Positions 44,540 through 55,838 are shown, numbered from the stretch's first letter. The stretch: 64,000 nt of DNA from Bacillus sp. SJS (GCF_000732485.2 NZ_JAQV02000003.1:62001-126000), one strand, 5' to 3'. The notes: generated from the letters alone by a model not told the origin. A program made the numbers and translations.

Positions 44540-44572
44540 AAACTGCCCAGGCAGTTTTGCCCGGACAGTTTG
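44540..44572 (-). terminator. Terminator of recN
   Basis: AAACTG-CC...GGCA and its complement form a stem with two mismatches directly after the recN stop; TTTTAGTTT follows on the minus strand. Confidence 0.6.
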
Positions 44573-46294
44573 CTATTTCTTTGATGAACTTGCTAATAAA
44601 AGAAGTTCCTTAGCATGTTCTTTCGTTACATTCGTTACCTCAACACCGGCAATCATTCGGCCGATTTCCCTGATTTTTTCTTCATCAGTAAGCGGTTTAA
44701 CGCTGGTTTTGGTACGGCCCTTTTTCGTTTCTTTTGAAATGAAAAGGTGAGTGTCTGCCATCGCCGCAACTTGAGGGAGGTGGGTAATGCAAAGCACCTG
44801 GGATCCGATGGATACCCGGTAAATCTTTTCAGCTATCGACTGTGCGACCCTGCCGCTTACTCCAGTATCGACCTCATCAAAAATAATAGAAGTGACGCCT
44901 TGATGCCTTGAAAAAATGCTCTTCATCGCCAGCATAATTCTGGATAGTTCTCCCCCTGAAGCTGTTTTGGATAGCGGCTTGAGAGGTTCACCGGGATTGG
45001 TGGAGATATAGAATTCAATGTAATCAGCGCCGTCTGCTGTAAACTTAACGGATTCTCCGTCCACTTCCGGATCCTCTTTTCCCCCCAGCTTCCGTGTGAA
45101 AACCACGTCAAAGGAGGATTTATCCATATATAGCTCTTTCAGTTCGCGGTGAATGTCTGCTGAGAGCTTTTTAGCCGCTTGCTTTCTGACAGCGGTCAAA
45201 TTTTCCGCTTCCACTTTCATGTCCATAAACAAAGAAGCAAGCTCTGTTCTCATTTTATGGACGTGGCTGTCCCTGTTTGTCAGAGTTTCGATTTCTTCCT
45301 CGATTTTGGCTGAATAAGCCAAAATTTCATCCACAGAGCTTCCGTATTTTCTTTTCAAATGGCTGATTTCGTTTAGGCGGCTTTCGATAAAGTTCAGCCG
45401 CTCCGGATCATATTCCAGTTCATCCAGCTGTGAGCGCAGCTGGAAGGATAAATCCTCTAAAATATAAAAGCTGTTGGACATGCTCTCAGACATATTTTTC
45501 AGGGAGTCATTAATGGTGGAAACGTCCTCGAGGCTGCTCATTGCAAGGCCGGTCCAATCCAATCCCCTTTGCTCGCCATTGAGAGCATTATAAGCATTCT
45601 GCAAGGCTTCAAAGACTTTTTCAAAATTGGAGATTTCTTTCCGCTCTTCCTGAAGCTTGATGTCTTCATCTGGCTGAAGTCCCGCTTCCTCAATTTCATT
45701 CAGCTGAAACTGAATGAGATCCAGACGATGTGCAATCTCCTGCTCATTGTCGGAAAGCTGGCGTATCTTCTTTTTGAGGGCAGAATACTTTTTATATAGT
45801 TCACTGTAGGCCTCATGCGCAGGTACAATCTTTGCTGATCCGAACTGATCCAGCAAGGTCTGATGGTGTTCCTCATTCATCAGCTCCTGATTATCATGCT
45901 GGCCATGGATATCAATCAGCATTCGGCCAACCTCACGGAGAATCGCAATGGTAACGAGCTTTCCGTTTATGCGGCAAATGCTTTTTCCGTTTGAAGAGAT
46001 ATCCCTTCTTAATACAACCATTCCATCACTTGCTTCAATGCCGAATTCTTCACACTTTTCAAGGCAGGCATGCTGGTCATTTTCAAGCAAAAATAACCCT
46101 TCAAGCTCAGCTTTGCTTTCCCCGTACCGGACAAATTCCGAAGAGCCGCGTCCTCCCGCAAGCAAATGAATGGCATCAATGATAATGGACTTTCCTGCCC
46201 CTGTTTCCCCTGTGAGCACGGTAAGCCCCTTTTCAAATGAAATGGTCATTGATTCTATAATGGCAAAGTTTTTAATCGATAATTCCGCTAGCAA
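44573..46294 (-). CDS. recN: DNA repair protein RecN
   Basis: This 573-residue SMC-like ATPase acts early in double-strand-break repair. Walker A is TGETGAGKSIIIDAI at about 28-43. Two coiled-coil arms span roughly 150-360, and the C-terminal half carries TASGGELSRIMLAMKSIFS and Walker B IIFDEVDTGVSG. It lies between ahrC and spoIVB as in B. subtilis. Confidence 0.97.
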   Translation of the reverse strand: MLAELSIKNFAIIESMTISFEKGLTVLTGETGAGKSIIIDAIHLLAGGRGSSEFVRYGESKAELEGLFLLENDQHACLEKCEEFGIEASDGMVVLRRDISSNGKSICRINGKLVTIAILREVGRMLIDIHGQHDNQELMNEEHHQTLLDQFGSAKIVPAHEAYSELYKKYSALKKKIRQLSDNEQEIAHRLDLIQFQLNEIEEAGLQPDEDIKLQEERKEISNFEKVFEALQNAYNALNGEQRGLDWTGLAMSSLEDVSTINDSLKNMSESMSNSFYILEDLSFQLRSQLDELEYDPERLNFIESRLNEISHLKRKYGSSVDEILAYSAKIEEEIETLTNRDSHVHKMRTELASLFMDMKVEAENLTAVRKQAAKKLSADIHRELKELYMDKSSFDVVFTRKLGGKEDPEVDGESVKFTADGADYIEFYISTNPGEPLKPLSKTASGGELSRIMLAMKSIFSRHQGVTSIIFDEVDTGVSGRVAQSIAEKIYRVSIGSQVLCITHLPQVAAMADTHLFISKETKKGRTKTSVKPLTDEEKIREIGRMIAGVEVTNVTKEHAKELLLLASSSKK

Positions 46295-46326
46295 ACAGAA
46301 TTCACCTCGACTTATCGTTTCTATGA

Positions 46327-46776
46327 CTAGAGCATTTCCAAAAAGCGATTTGTAATCTCTCCGGTGACTTCCGGAGACCTGCAGATGATTAAAATGGTAT
46401 CATCACCGCAGATGGTACCGAGAATGTCATCCCAATCCAGATTGTCAATAAGCGCCCCAATCGCATTGGCATTTCCGGGCAGGGTCTTCATCACAATCAT
46501 ATGGCCGGCAGAATCAACCTTGACGAAAGCATCAATAAGTGCACGCTTAAGCTTGGCTAAGGGATTAAAGCGCTGATCTGCTGGAAGGCTGTACTTGTAT
46601 CGTCCATCAATCATTGGAACCTTTACCAGATGCAGTTCTTTAATATCCCTTGATACAGTTGCCTGAGTCACGTTATAACCGGAACTCTTTAAACGGTCAA
46701 CTAAATCATCCTGCGTTTCAATTTCATCATGTGTGATGATTTCTCTGATTTTGATATGTCTTTGCCCTTTGTTCAT
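46327..46776 (-). CDS. ahrC: Arginine repressor AhrC/ArgR
   Basis: This 149-residue hexameric regulator represses arginine biosynthesis and activates catabolism in response to arginine. The N-terminal winged helix includes [19 protein letters not shown] (about 31-49), and the C-terminal oligomerisation and arginine-binding domain includes [29 protein letters not shown] with the GDDT aspartates. Upstream of recN as in B. subtilis. It is a plausible regulator of artPQR in this window. Confidence 0.96.
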   Translation of the reverse strand: MNKGQRHIKIREIITHDEIETQDDLVDRLKSSGYNVTQATVSRDIKELHLVKVPMIDGRYKYSLPADQRFNPLAKLKRALIDAFVKVDSAGHMIVMKTLPGNANAIGALIDNLDWDDILGTICGDDTILIICRSPEVTGEITNRFLEML

Positions 46777-46914
46777 GCGGCACCCCTTACTGTCTTTGTA
46801 GCAATCGTATGTTCTATACCCTCCATGTTATAGGAAAGCATGATAAAAGTACATTTTTTTGTCAAATGAAACCGGTTCAAATTTTCTATGTAAAAACGGA
46901 ATGAAACATCGGTT

Positions 46915-47757
46915 TCATTCCGCTTCAGGCAGGGACTTTGATTTAAGTTCCTCATGTGCCTTCCTGACAACCTCCGCTGCCTGTACGGGAAGATACGAAT
47001 TTGCTTCTTCGTCCTTTCCAGTCCATTTCAAATGCAGAAGAAACTCAATATTTCCGTCTCCGCCGGTTATTGGAGAAAAAGACAGATTCATGCAATCGAA
47101 TCCCTCTTTCAAAGCAAAATCAATCATATCTGATACGACCCATTCATGAACTTTCGAATCTCTGACGATCCCTTTTTTCCCAACTTGATCCCTGCCGGCT
47201 TCGAATTGTGGCTTCACAAGTGCTAGACAGTCTCCGCCGGGAACAAGGATTTTCTTTAAAGCGGGAAGAATCAGCCGGAGCGAGATGAATGATACATCAA
47301 TAGTAGCAAGCTCTGGAAGCCCTTCCTGAAAGTCAGCAGCTTCAGAATAGCGGAAATTCGTTCTTTCCATTACAATAACCCGCGGATCCTGTCTGAGCTT
47401 CCATGCAAGCTGATTATAGCCTACGTCTACAGCATAAGATTTAACCGCGCCATTTTGCAGAGCGCAATCCGTAAATCCGCCTGTAGAGGATCCGATATCA
47501 ATCATAATTTTGCCTTCTGTCTGAACGTCGAACTGCTTTAGAGCTTTTTCAAGCTTTAGTCCCCCGCGGCTGACATACGGAAGCACATTCCCCTTAATAG
47601 TTAACGGCAAATCCCGGTCTACTTTTTCTCCCGGTTTGTCCAATCTCATTTCATTTGCAAAGACGAGTCCGGCCATTACAGCCCTTTTCGCCTTTTCTCT
47701 CGTCTCGATTAAACCTTTCTCGACGAGAAGTACATCCAAACGTTCTTTTTTGCTCAT
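46915..47757 (-). CDS. yqxC: TlyA/YqxC-family rRNA methyltransferase
   Basis: This 280-residue protein has an N-terminal S4 RNA-binding domain (about 5-60, RLDVLLVEKGLIETREKAKR) and an FtsJ-type SAM methyltransferase domain (DIGSSTGGFTDCALQNGA near 83-100, KPQFEAGRDQ near 186). TlyA proteins 2'-O-methylate 16S and/or 23S rRNA. It follows dxs by 2 bp. Confidence 0.93.
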   Translation of the reverse strand: MSKKERLDVLLVEKGLIETREKAKRAVMAGLVFANEMRLDKPGEKVDRDLPLTIKGNVLPYVSRGGLKLEKALKQFDVQTEGKIMIDIGSSTGGFTDCALQNGAVKSYAVDVGYNQLAWKLRQDPRVIVMERTNFRYSEAADFQEGLPELATIDVSFISLRLILPALKKILVPGGDCLALVKPQFEAGRDQVGKKGIVRDSKVHEWVVSDMIDFALKEGFDCMNLSFSPITGGDGNIEFLLHLKWTGKDEEANSYLPVQAAEVVRKAHEELKSKSLPEAE

Positions 47758-47759
47758 TA

Positions 47760-49661
47760 TTATGCCCTTTTTTCTTTTATTGGTGTAATTTTTTTTATCG
47801 CTGCAACAGTATGCTCTACTGTCATGCCAACTTCGTTCAATAATTTGCTCACGCTGCCGTGCTCGATGAAACGGTCCGGAATCCCCATTCGATCAATGAC
47901 AGCATGGTGGAAATGGCGATCATGTGCATATTCAAGCACAGCGCTTCCGAATCCGCCTTGAAGCACTGCCTCTTCAATCGTAAGGATCGGCATGTTTTTT
48001 CTCAAAAGGCTATCAAGCATTGCTTCATCCATTGGCTTAATAAATCGTGCATTCACTACCATAACGGAAAGATTCTGGCTTTCTAAACGTTCAGCCGCTT
48101 CCATGGCCATTTCGATGGTGGTACCGAACGTCAGAATGGCTGCATCGCTTCCTTCGCGAAGAACTTCCCATGAACCAATCGGAATCTGCTTTAACTCCTC
48201 ATCCATTTTCACGCCGAGGCCATTTCCCCGAGGGTAGCGCATGGCAATGGGACCGTCATCATATTTAAGAGCCGTATGGACCATGTGCTGACCTTCGTTT
48301 TCATCCTTCGGCATCATCATGACCATATTCGGCAAATGCCTCATAAATGCGATATCAAAAACACCTTGATGCGTTTCTCCATCTGCGCCTACAAGACCTG
48401 CGCGGTCAATTCCGAAGAAGACGTTCAAATTCTGACGGCACACATCATGGACTACCTGATCATATGCACGCTGCAGGAAGGTAGAGTATATCGCAAGAAA
48501 CGGCTTCATCCCTTGAGTTGCGAGACCTGCTGCCATCGTAGTTGCATGCTGCTCTGCAATTCCGACATCATACATCCGGTCCGGAAATTCCTCTGCAAAT
48601 CCAAGGAGTTTAGAGCCCACCGGCATTGCCGGAGTAACAGCTACTACCCGGCTGTCTTCTCTTGCAATTTTGCGAACGGTTTCGCTTACAAGTCCGCTCC
48701 AGGACGGGGCGGAAATCGAAGGTTTTACGAAATCGCCTGTGTCAATCTTGTATGCGGGCGTTCCATGCCAATTCCCAAGTTTATCTGCCTCTGCCGGGGA
48801 ATAGCCTTTTCCTTTTTTCGTGATAACATGCATCAGAACAGGACCTTTTGTTTTTTTGGCATAGCGCAGATTTTCAAGCAGGTCATCGTAATTATGGCCG
48901 TCAATTGGGCCAAGATACGTAAAGCCAAGCTCTTCGAAAAACACTCCTGATACGAGCAAATATTTAAGACTGTCCTTGATTCGCTCCGCCGTGGAAGCAA
49001 GTGCTCCGCCTACCGCCGGGATCCGCTTCAGCAGCAATTCCAATTCATCCTTAGCCCATTGATATTTGCCGGCTGTTCTTAGTCTGCCGAGAACATTGTG
49101 CAACGCTCCCACATTTGGTGCAATTGACATTTCGTTATCATTTAAAATAACAATCATGTCTTTTTGTTCATGACCAATATGGTTCAATGCTTCGAGGGCC
49201 ATTCCGCCCGTTAACGCACCGTCTCCAATAATTGGAATAATTGTATCATCCGTCTTTTTTAAATCTCTCGCCAGAACCATTCCCATTGCGGCAGAGAGGG
49301 AGGTGGAACTATGTCCGGTTTCCCAAACATCATGTTCGCTTTCGTTTCGTTTTGGAAATCCGCACAGTCCCTGATACTGTCTCAAGCTGTCAAAATCGCC
49401 TGCCCGGCCCGTAAGAATTTTGTGTACGTACGATTGATGCCCGACATCCCACAAAAATTTATCTTTCGGACTGTCAAAAACCTTGTGCAAAGCAATGGTT
49501 AACTCGACTACTCCCAGGTTAGGGCCGATATGGCCGCCCGTTGCTGCAAGTTTTTCAATTAAAAACTGCCTGATTTCAGCACTCAGTTTCTCAAGTTCAT
49601 TATTTGAAAGCTTTTTCAGGAACCTTGGATTTTTTATCGATAATAGATCCAATTGGATCAC
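47760..49661 (-). CDS. dxs: 1-deoxy-D-xylulose-5-phosphate synthase
   Basis: This 633-residue ThDP enzyme condenses pyruvate and glyceraldehyde-3-phosphate, the first step of the MEP isoprenoid pathway. The ThDP motif is [16 protein letters not shown] near 148, DXS-type [13 protein letters not shown] is near 76, and the transketolase C-terminal domain includes [15 protein letters not shown] near 425. It is followed by yqxC after 2 bp. An extended -10 promoter at 49913-49921 may drive it independently of ispA. Confidence 0.97.
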   Translation of the reverse strand: MIQLDLLSIKNPRFLKKLSNNELEKLSAEIRQFLIEKLAATGGHIGPNLGVVELTIALHKVFDSPKDKFLWDVGHQSYVHKILTGRAGDFDSLRQYQGLCGFPKRNESEHDVWETGHSSTSLSAAMGMVLARDLKKTDDTIIPIIGDGALTGGMALEALNHIGHEQKDMIVILNDNEMSIAPNVGALHNVLGRLRTAGKYQWAKDELELLLKRIPAVGGALASTAERIKDSLKYLLVSGVFFEELGFTYLGPIDGHNYDDLLENLRYAKKTKGPVLMHVITKKGKGYSPAEADKLGNWHGTPAYKIDTGDFVKPSISAPSWSGLVSETVRKIAREDSRVVAVTPAMPVGSKLLGFAEEFPDRMYDVGIAEQHATTMAAGLATQGMKPFLAIYSTFLQRAYDQVVHDVCRQNLNVFFGIDRAGLVGADGETHQGVFDIAFMRHLPNMVMMMPKDENEGQHMVHTALKYDDGPIAMRYPRGNGLGVKMDEELKQIPIGSWEVLREGSDAAILTFGTTIEMAMEAAERLESQNLSVMVVNARFIKPMDEAMLDSLLRKNMPILTIEEAVLQGGFGSAVLEYAHDRHFHHAVIDRMGIPDRFIEHGSVSKLLNEVGMTVEHTVAAIKKITPIKEKRA

Positions 49662-49831
49662 TCACTTTCAGTGGTTTCTAATTTGACGTGTATTTTCATT
49701 CTATATCCTATAATCTCCATGTTAAACTACTTTTACTGCAAAGAAAATGTTTATGGAACCTGACCTATTATACCAATGTGCATATGAAAATCAACGTACC
49801 CGTGAGGTGTCTTTGTTTCATGCCAGCAGAT

Positions 49832-49864
49832 AAATAAAAACCGCTAGCACAATTGTGTTAACGG
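49832..49864 (-). terminator. Terminator downstream of ispA
   Basis: CCGTTAACAC and GTGCTAGCGG form an imperfect palindrome with an AATT centre, followed on the minus strand by TTTTTATTT. Confidence 0.75.
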
Positions 49865-49883
49865 CTGTCAGGGAAAAATTTAA

Positions 49884-49921
49884 AGTCCTAAACAACCCAT
49901 TTGATTTAGGACATTATAGCA
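49884..49921 (-). promoter_or_regulatory. Extended -10 promoter and hairpin upstream of dxs
   Basis: TGCTATAAT (49921-49913, minus) is an extended -10 with no good -35. Immediately after it GTCCTAAA pairs with TTTAGGAC (49912-49905 and 49891-49884). The hairpin would lie at the extreme 5' end of the transcript. Confidence 0.4.
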
Positions 49922-49954
49922 CAAAATTTAAAAACAGGCTCATTTTCCTATCCC

Positions 49955-50839
49955 TCAGGACTCTCTAAGAGCAATTAAATCAGTCAAATCCTGCAAAAAC
50001 GTATGACTCATGTTCAACTCTCCGAGAACGGTTTTGGCGAGAGCTATGTGACTTGCAAGCTTGTCCCTTGCGCCATTGATAGTCAAAAGCGATGGATAGG
50101 TTGTTTTTTGGTTGTGTGTATCAGAACCGACAGGCTTGCCGATTTTGTCCACTGTGCCTTCTATATCCAGAATATCGTCCCGAATTTGGAAAGCAATTCC
50201 GATATGCTGGCCGAAGTCTCTCATTTTTTCAATTTCCGATTCCCCCGCCCCAGCTAAAATCGCTCCAGCCACAAGACTGAAGGTCAGAAGCTTGGCTGTT
50301 TTGTGCATATGTATGTATTCCAATTCCTGAAGGGTGAGGTTTTTTGCCTCTCCTTCCATATCAGCAGCCTGTCCGCCAGCCATTCCTTCTGCACCTGCAG
50401 CATGAACAAGCTCTGATATTAATCGAAGCTTTTGAGCGGGTTCAATATGGTCAAGAGAGATAACGGCCTGAAAACTTTGGGTTAGAAGGCCGTCACCTGC
50501 AAGTACTGCCAGTGCCTCCCCATATACCTTATGGTTAGTGGGCTTTCCTCTTCGAAGATCATCATCATCCATACAAGGGAGATCATCATGAATTAGAGAG
50601 TATGTATGAATCATTTCAACAGCACATGCAGCCGGCATCCCAATTGCTTCTTCTTTGCCGAATGCGTCTAGAGAAGCAAGGACAAGAATCGGCCGAAGAC
50701 GTTTACCTCCTGCGTTTAAAGAATAAAGCATGGCTTCTTTTAACGGCTGTGGTGCATTTAGATTTTCAATATAAAGCGGCAGTTCCTTTTCAATTAATTC
50801 TTTGCGGCTTGTCATAAATTCCTTAAACAATTCGGACAA
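49955..50839 (-). CDS. ispA: Farnesyl diphosphate synthase
   Basis: This 294-residue trans-prenyltransferase adds IPP to DMAPP and GPP to make FPP. The two Asp-rich Mg sites are DDLPCMDDDD near 80 and QIRDDILDIEG near 220. The start is TTG 50839, which follows AGGAGGAAG; an upstream frame of 31 codons runs through xseB and is rejected. It begins 2 nt after the xseB stop. Confidence 0.95.
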   Translation of the reverse strand: MSELFKEFMTSRKELIEKELPLYIENLNAPQPLKEAMLYSLNAGGKRLRPILVLASLDAFGKEEAIGMPAACAVEMIHTYSLIHDDLPCMDDDDLRRGKPTNHKVYGEALAVLAGDGLLTQSFQAVISLDHIEPAQKLRLISELVHAAGAEGMAGGQAADMEGEAKNLTLQELEYIHMHKTAKLLTFSLVAGAILAGAGESEIEKMRDFGQHIGIAFQIRDDILDIEGTVDKIGKPVGSDTHNQKTTYPSLLTINGARDKLASHIALAKTVLGELNMSHTFLQDLTDLIALRES

Positions 50840-50840
50840 A

Positions 50841-51083
50841 TTATTCTTCCTCCTGAATTTCGAAAGGCTCCAGCTCTCCGCCTTCACGAAGAATATAATC
50901 CATTTGCTTTTCCACTCTTTGCAGTTTGTCATGGCATAGCTTGGAAAGCTTCATGCCATCCTGGAAGAAGCTGATGGCCTGTTCAAGCGGGACATCTCCC
51001 TGCTCAAGCTTTCCGACTATTTCCTCAAGCTGCTCCATTGCCTCTTCAAAGGTCACTTCTTCGGGACTGTTTTTTTCACTCAT
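50841..51083 (-). CDS. xseB: Exodeoxyribonuclease VII small subunit
   Basis: This 80-residue helical protein binds XseA in exonuclease VII, which degrades single-stranded DNA. The typical [20 protein letters not shown] and [14 protein letters not shown] blocks are present. ATG 51083 overlaps the xseA stop by 8 nt. Confidence 0.95.
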   Translation of the reverse strand: MSEKNSPEEVTFEEAMEQLEEIVGKLEQGDVPLEQAISFFQDGMKLSKLCHDKLQRVEKQMDYILREGGELEPFEIQEEE

Positions 51084-52425
51084 TTGTTTTCTCCACCTTC
51101 TCCATGACTTCACATAAAAGGGTTCCATCCTGAAGTCTCACCGTTACTTTATCCCCCTCAGACGCACTGCTGACGGATTTGACAAGGTCATCTTCTTTAT
51201 AAACAAGACTATACCCGCGTTCCATAATACTCAAGGGATTGAGCGCATTAAGCTTTTCTAGAGAGTGCTGAAACTCTCTCTGCTTTGCTGCAAGAGATTG
51301 GTTCATTTCTCTCGTTAATGTCCTTAGAGCCTGTTCATACCGCTGTAAGGCAGCCTTTGCCTGTGCTTTTGGATGTACACGCATTAAACGGCTTTCCTGA
51401 TTGTTATACCGTTCTTTCTTACCGGTTAGCAGACGAGTCATCTCCCGCTGCAAATCCTCCACAAGATCATCAAGCTGCTGTTCTTTTTGCTCATAGAGCT
51501 GCTTAGGATAACGGAAAGCATAGGATCTTTCAAAGGACTTTAACCGTTCTTTATCCTTTGTGATCTTTTCCTGCATCGATCTCATCAGTCTCGCTTTACG
51601 GACTGATACTCTTTCCAAGAGTTCAGAAAAATGGGGAACAGCCAGTTCTGCTGCCCCTGTCGGTGTAGGCGCTCTGAGATCTGCTGCAAAATCTGCGATT
51701 GTGTAGTCCGTCTCGTGGCCGACAGCAGAGATGATCGGGACGGCTGAATTAAAAATAGCCCTTGCTACAATTTCTTCATTGAATGCCCAAAGCTCTTCGA
51801 TCGAACCGCCGCCGCGCCCGACAATCAGCGTATCGAGAGTTCCCAGCCTGTTCGCTTCTTCTATGGATGCTGCAACCGACTTTCCTGCATTCATCCCTTG
51901 AACAAGGGCAGGAATAATGATTACTTTTGCAATTGGATATCTTCTTTTAATAGTGATTAATACATCCCGGATGGCAGCACCTGTAGGAGAGGTGACAACT
52001 CCGATGGTTTGCGGAAAAGCGGGAATGGGCTTTTTGTATTTTTCATCAAAAAGCCCTTCCTTTTGAAGATTTTTCTTCAGCTCTTCGTAGGCAAGATACA
52101 GGCTCCCAATTCCGTCCGGCTGCATTTCCTTTGCATAAATTTGGTACTGTCCGCTTTGTTCGTATACACTGATTTCACCGCGCAGCAGCACTTTCATTCC
52201 ATTTTCAGGACGGAATTTCATCGCTTTATTTTGGCTTGCAAACATGACTCCCAAAATACGCGACTGTTCATCCTTCAAAGTGAAGTATAAATGTCCTCTT
52301 GAATGGATCTTTACATTGGATAACTCGCCTTTCACCCAAATATCCCTTAGGTGGGGGTCAACATCAAATTTTCTTTTAATGTATTTGGTCAAGGCTGTTA
52401 CCGTTACATGCTGGATTTCACTCAT
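51076..52425 (-). CDS. xseA: Exodeoxyribonuclease VII large subunit
   Basis: This 449-residue catalytic subunit has an N-terminal OB fold ([20 protein letters not shown]), a central nuclease domain ([51 protein letters not shown]) and a long C-terminal coiled coil that carries the XseB subunits. It lies between folD and xseB. Confidence 0.96.
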   Translation of the reverse strand: MSEIQHVTVTALTKYIKRKFDVDPHLRDIWVKGELSNVKIHSRGHLYFTLKDEQSRILGVMFASQNKAMKFRPENGMKVLLRGEISVYEQSGQYQIYAKEMQPDGIGSLYLAYEELKKNLQKEGLFDEKYKKPIPAFPQTIGVVTSPTGAAIRDVLITIKRRYPIAKVIIIPALVQGMNAGKSVAASIEEANRLGTLDTLIVGRGGGSIEELWAFNEEIVARAIFNSAVPIISAVGHETDYTIADFAADLRAPTPTGAAELAVPHFSELLERVSVRKARLMRSMQEKITKDKERLKSFERSYAFRYPKQLYEQKEQQLDDLVEDLQREMTRLLTGKKERYNNQESRLMRVHPKAQAKAALQRYEQALRTLTREMNQSLAAKQREFQHSLEKLNALNPLSIMERGYSLVYKEDDLVKSVSSASEGDKVTVRLQDGTLLCEVMEKVEKTNE

Positions 52426-52459
52426 GACTGCCCCTCCTTTCGCCTGATTGGAGGCTGTC

Positions 52460-53311
52460 CTAGGAAATAGTATTTTTTGCTGCTTCCACCGTGTTGCGGG
52501 CGAGCATTGTAATGGTCATAGGGCCAACGCCTCCCGGAACAGGAGTAATATAGGAAGCTACTTCTTTCGCTTCATCAAACAGAACATCCCCGCACAGCTT
52601 GCCAAGTTCATTGCGGTTCATGCCAACATCAATAACGACTGCACCGGGCTTGATATCGTTCCCAGTTATCAGGTTTGCACGTCCAGCCGCTACTACAAGG
52701 ATATCAGCCTGCCTGGTGATTTCAGACAAATCTTTTGTTTTGGAGTGGCAATAGGAGACCGTGGCATTTTCTTTGAGTAAGAGCTGACCGACCGGTTTGC
52801 CGACGATATTGCTTCGGCCGACCACTACCGCATGTTTTCCAGCGGGGTCAATCCCGGTAATACGGAGCATTTCCATAATTCCAGCGGGTGTACAGGAAAG
52901 GAAGCATTTTTGCCCTGTCAGCATCCGCCCTAAATTGACCGGATGGAAGCCATCTACATCCTTTTCTGGTAAAATTCGTTCAATTACAGCTATTTCATTA
53001 ATATGTTCAGGCAGAGGAAGCTGAACGAGGATTCCATGATAGCTGGAATCTTCATTGTAGCGGTCAATGACTTTCAGCAGCTCTTCTTCGGAAAGAGACG
53101 CAGGAAACTGCTCGAGCTTAAAATCGATGCCGATTTCTTCCGAAGCCTTCCGCTTGCCTTTTATGTAGGAAAGGGACGCAGGGTTGTCTCCGACCAGGAT
53201 AATCACCAGTCCCGGATTGACTCCTTGCTCCTTAAGTGCTGTTACTTCTTCAGACAGGTTCGTTCTCGTTTGTTTTGCAATTTCTGTTCCGCTGATTATG
53301 GAAGCAGTCAT
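52460..53311 (-). CDS. folD: Bifunctional methylenetetrahydrofolate dehydrogenase/cyclohydrolase
   Basis: This 283-residue enzyme interconverts 5,10-methylene-THF and 10-formyl-THF. Catalytic Lys lies in [14 protein letters not shown] near 56, with [12 protein letters not shown] and the NAD(P) motif [19 protein letters not shown] 53311 has GGAGGAATG upstream; a longer frame is rejected. Confidence 0.97.
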   Translation of the reverse strand: MTASIISGTEIAKQTRTNLSEEVTALKEQGVNPGLVIILVGDNPASLSYIKGKRKASEEIGIDFKLEQFPASLSEEELLKVIDRYNEDSSYHGILVQLPLPEHINEIAVIERILPEKDVDGFHPVNLGRMLTGQKCFLSCTPAGIMEMLRITGIDPAGKHAVVVGRSNIVGKPVGQLLLKENATVSYCHSKTKDLSEITRQADILVVAAGRANLITGNDIKPGAVVIDVGMNRNELGKLCGDVLFDEAKEVASYITPVPGGVGPMTITMLARNTVEAAKNTIS

Positions 53312-53331
53312 TGGGCATTCCTCCAAACAGT

Positions 53332-53727
53332 TTAGTTGGTTTCGATGTCTTTTCTAATGTTAGAAAGAACTCCATTTACAAAACGGCTTGATTGATCATC
53401 TCCGAATGCTTTAGCAAGCTCAATGGCCTCATCAATTGAAACAGAAGCAGGAATATCGGTCTCGTACTTCATTTCATAGGCAGCTAGGCGCAAAATTCCT
53501 CTGTCAACGTTCGCAAGCCTCTCCAACTTCCAATTGACAAGATGGGGTGTAATAAGCGAATCGATTTCTTCCAAGTTTGAAATCGTTCCAGTCACAAGGT
53601 CTTTAGTAAAGGAATTCACTTCTTCCTCATCAAAAGCATGCTGCAGGGCATCTGCTGGATCAATTTGGCTCACATCTATTTGAAACAATGCCTGTAAAGC
53701 TTTCTCTCGGGCTGCTCTTCTATTCAT
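53332..53727 (-). CDS. nusB: Transcription antitermination factor NusB
   Basis: This 131-residue all-helical protein acts with NusE at boxA in rRNA operons. The start MNRRAAREKALQALFQID is typical, and the C-terminal DIPASVSIDEAIELAKAFGDDQSSRFVNGVLSNI is diagnostic. ATG 53727 has AAGGAGC upstream. It probably heads the nusB-folD-xseA-xseB-ispA unit from a promoter at 53798-53827. Confidence 0.96.
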   Translation of the reverse strand: MNRRAAREKALQALFQIDVSQIDPADALQHAFDEEEVNSFTKDLVTGTISNLEEIDSLITPHLVNWKLERLANVDRGILRLAAYEMKYETDIPASVSIDEAIELAKAFGDDQSSRFVNGVLSNIRKDIETN

Positions 53728-53797
53728 TCGTTTTCTGCTCCTTTTATATACGTTAATATACATTCATTTTATCCATGTCCATGTCTAGCCAAATCAT

Positions 53798-53827
53798 ATC
53801 ATAATTTTGAAGCTGAATCACTTCCAA
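53798..53827 (-). promoter_or_regulatory. Sigma-A promoter of the nusB operon
   Basis: Minus strand TTGGAA (53827-53822), 18 bp, TATGAT (53803-53798), about 65 bp before the nusB start. Confidence 0.55.
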
Positions 53828-53992
53828 AATACGCATTCTCGCGACAAAACCGAATAAAAGATTCTTTTTTTCTCTAAACATTCGTTATTTATCACTTTTG
53901 CTTCCCTTTTCTCCAATGAATTCGCTGAAGCTTGTGTGGGGTCTAATCCTCTTTTCCCATAATATTCCACTCGATATTTTCGTATAGGCATA

Positions 53993-54018
53993 GAAAAAGG
54001 ACTGCAAAATGCAGTCCT
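53993..54018 (-). terminator. Terminator of accB-accC-yqhY
   Basis: GGACTGCA-AAA-TGCAGTCC stem followed on the minus strand by TTTTTC, 27 nt after the yqhY stop. Confidence 0.85.
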
Positions 54019-54044
54019 GATTCCATATGAAAATGATTCGCTTC

Positions 54045-54452
54045 TTACATTTCCTGATCGATTTCTACTTCAGGCGTTTTAGCGTCAAAAAGAATCCCTA
54101 CTACATGGACATTAATCTCTGTAATATCAAGAGCTGTCATCGTTAAAAGCGCCTGACGGATATTATCCTGAATGGACTGCGCAACGTTTGGAATGGAAAC
54201 GCCAAATGCCATGGTGCAATAAATATCAATAGAGATTCCTTCTTCGGAAAGCTCAACTTTTACACCCTTGCCATGATTTTTCTTTCCAAGGCGCTCTGCT
54301 ACACCTGATGCAAAGTTGCCGCGCATATTCCCTACTCCTTCAACTTCAGAAGCAGCAATCCCCGCAATCACTTCAATAACTTCCGGTGCAATTTCAACCT
54401 TGCCAAGTGTACTGTCTTCCTGGTTCATTTCTAGTAAACGGTTTTCCTTCAT
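54045..54452 (-). CDS. yqhY: Asp23/Gls24-family protein YqhY
   Basis: This 135-residue Asp23/DUF322 protein contains IAPEVIEVIAGIAASEVEGV and the repeat-like GVSIPNVAQSIQDNIRQAL. In B. subtilis YqhY is linked to control of acetyl-CoA carboxylase and fatty-acid balance, which fits its place after accC. ATG 54452 is chosen: GGAGGTG lies 6 nt ahead, while the ATG at 54467 is part of that site. Confidence 0.9.
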   Translation of the reverse strand: MKENRLLEMNQEDSTLGKVEIAPEVIEVIAGIAASEVEGVGNMRGNFASGVAERLGKKNHGKGVKVELSEEGISIDIYCTMAFGVSIPNVAQSIQDNIRQALLTMTALDITEINVHVVGILFDAKTPEVEIDQEM

Positions 54453-54472
54453 TTCCTGCACCTCCATAAAAA

Positions 54473-55825
54473 TTAGGATTCCATTACTGGATACAGCTCC
54501 AGAAACTTCGTGTTAAAATTTCCGCTTTTAAATGTTTCATGATCAAGCAGCTTTAAATGGAAAGGAATTGTTGTAGAGATTCCTTCGATTACAAACTCGC
54601 TCAATGCACGTTTCATTCTTGCAATCGCTTCTTCTCTTGTATCTCCATATGTAATCAATTTTGCAATCATGGAGTCGTAATATGGAGGAATTGAATACCC
54701 GGGATAAACCGCGGAATCCACTCTGACTCCAAGGCCGCCCGGTGGCAGATACATCTCGATCTTCCCGGGAGAAGGCATAAAGTTCTTTGACGGATTTTCT
54801 GCATTGATCCTGCATTCCATTGCCCAGCCTTTAAACACAACATCCTCCTGCTTAATGCTGAGGGTGTCTCCGGATGCCACTTTGATTTGCTCTTTAATCA
54901 AGTCAATTCCGGTCACCATTTCAGTTACAGGGTGCTCAACCTGAATCCGCGTGTTCATTTCCATGAAATAGTAACGTTGTTCATTATAATCAAAAATGAA
55001 CTCAACCGTTCCAGCTCCCGTGTATTGAACCGCTTCTGCCGCTCTCACAGCCGCCTGTCCCATTTTCTCACGGATTGCAGGATCGAGTGCCGGCGAAGGA
55101 GATTCTTCTACAAGCTTTTGCAGTCTGCGCTGAATGGTACAGTCACGTTCGCCTAAATGAATCGTGTTTCCGTGAGTATCAGCCATCACCTGAATTTCAA
55201 CATGGCGGAAGTCTTCAATGAATTTCTCAATATATACCCCAGGGTTTCCAAAGGCTGTTTCCGCTTCCTTCTGAGTAATGCGGATTCCTTTTTCAAGATC
55301 TTTCTGATCCCGTGCAACACGAATTCCTTTTCCGCCGCCGCCTGCAGTTGCCTTTATAATAACCGGATACCCAATTTCCTCTGCAAGGGAAACCGCTTCT
55401 TCAATATTTTTAATAATTCCCCTTGATCCCGGAACAATCGGAACATTTGCTTCCCGCATTGTTTCTCTCGCTACATCCTTCGTACCCATCTTTGAAATAG
55501 CTTCAGGACTCGGTCCTACAAAGGTAATGCTGCACTCCCTGCACAATTCAGCAAAGTCCGCATTTTCAGCAAGGAAGCCATAACCGGGATGGATGGCGTC
55601 TGTTCCAGTCAGGTTGGCAACACTGATAATATTGGTAAAATTTAAATAGCTGTCTCTTGAAGAAGTCGGTCCAATGCAATACGCTTCATCTGCGAGCTGA
55701 ACATGCAGAGCGTCCCTGTCTGCTTCTGAAAAAACGGCAACGGTCTCAATCTCAAGCTCTTTGCACGCCCGGATGATTCTTACAGCAATTTCTCCCCGAT
55801 TCGCAATGAGTAATTTCTTGATCAT
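54473..55825 (-). CDS. accC: Acetyl-CoA carboxylase biotin carboxylase subunit
   Basis: This 450-residue ATP-grasp enzyme carboxylates the biotin of AccB. Glycine-rich ATP loop [15 protein letters not shown] lies near 160, [14 protein letters not shown] near 290. The N-terminal [20 protein letters not shown] is invariant. It lies 13 bp after accB. Confidence 0.97.
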   Translation of the reverse strand: MIKKLLIANRGEIAVRIIRACKELEIETVAVFSEADRDALHVQLADEAYCIGPTSSRDSYLNFTNIISVANLTGTDAIHPGYGFLAENADFAELCRECSITFVGPSPEAISKMGTKDVARETMREANVPIVPGSRGIIKNIEEAVSLAEEIGYPVIIKATAGGGGKGIRVARDQKDLEKGIRITQKEAETAFGNPGVYIEKFIEDFRHVEIQVMADTHGNTIHLGERDCTIQRRLQKLVEESPSPALDPAIREKMGQAAVRAAEAVQYTGAGTVEFIFDYNEQRYYFMEMNTRIQVEHPVTEMVTGIDLIKEQIKVASGDTLSIKQEDVVFKGWAMECRINAENPSKNFMPSPGKIEMYLPPGGLGVRVDSAVYPGYSIPPYYDSMIAKLITYGDTREEAIARMKRALSEFVIEGISTTIPFHLKLLDHETFKSGNFNTKFLELYPVMES

Positions 55826-55838
55826 ATCAGTTCGCTCC

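Larger units (their letters stand above)
53728..54044. other. Non-coding interval upstream of nusB
   Basis: This 317-bp gap contains the nusB promoter and, at its right end, the yqhY terminator. The middle (about 53830-53990) shows nothing recognisable. Confidence 0.6.
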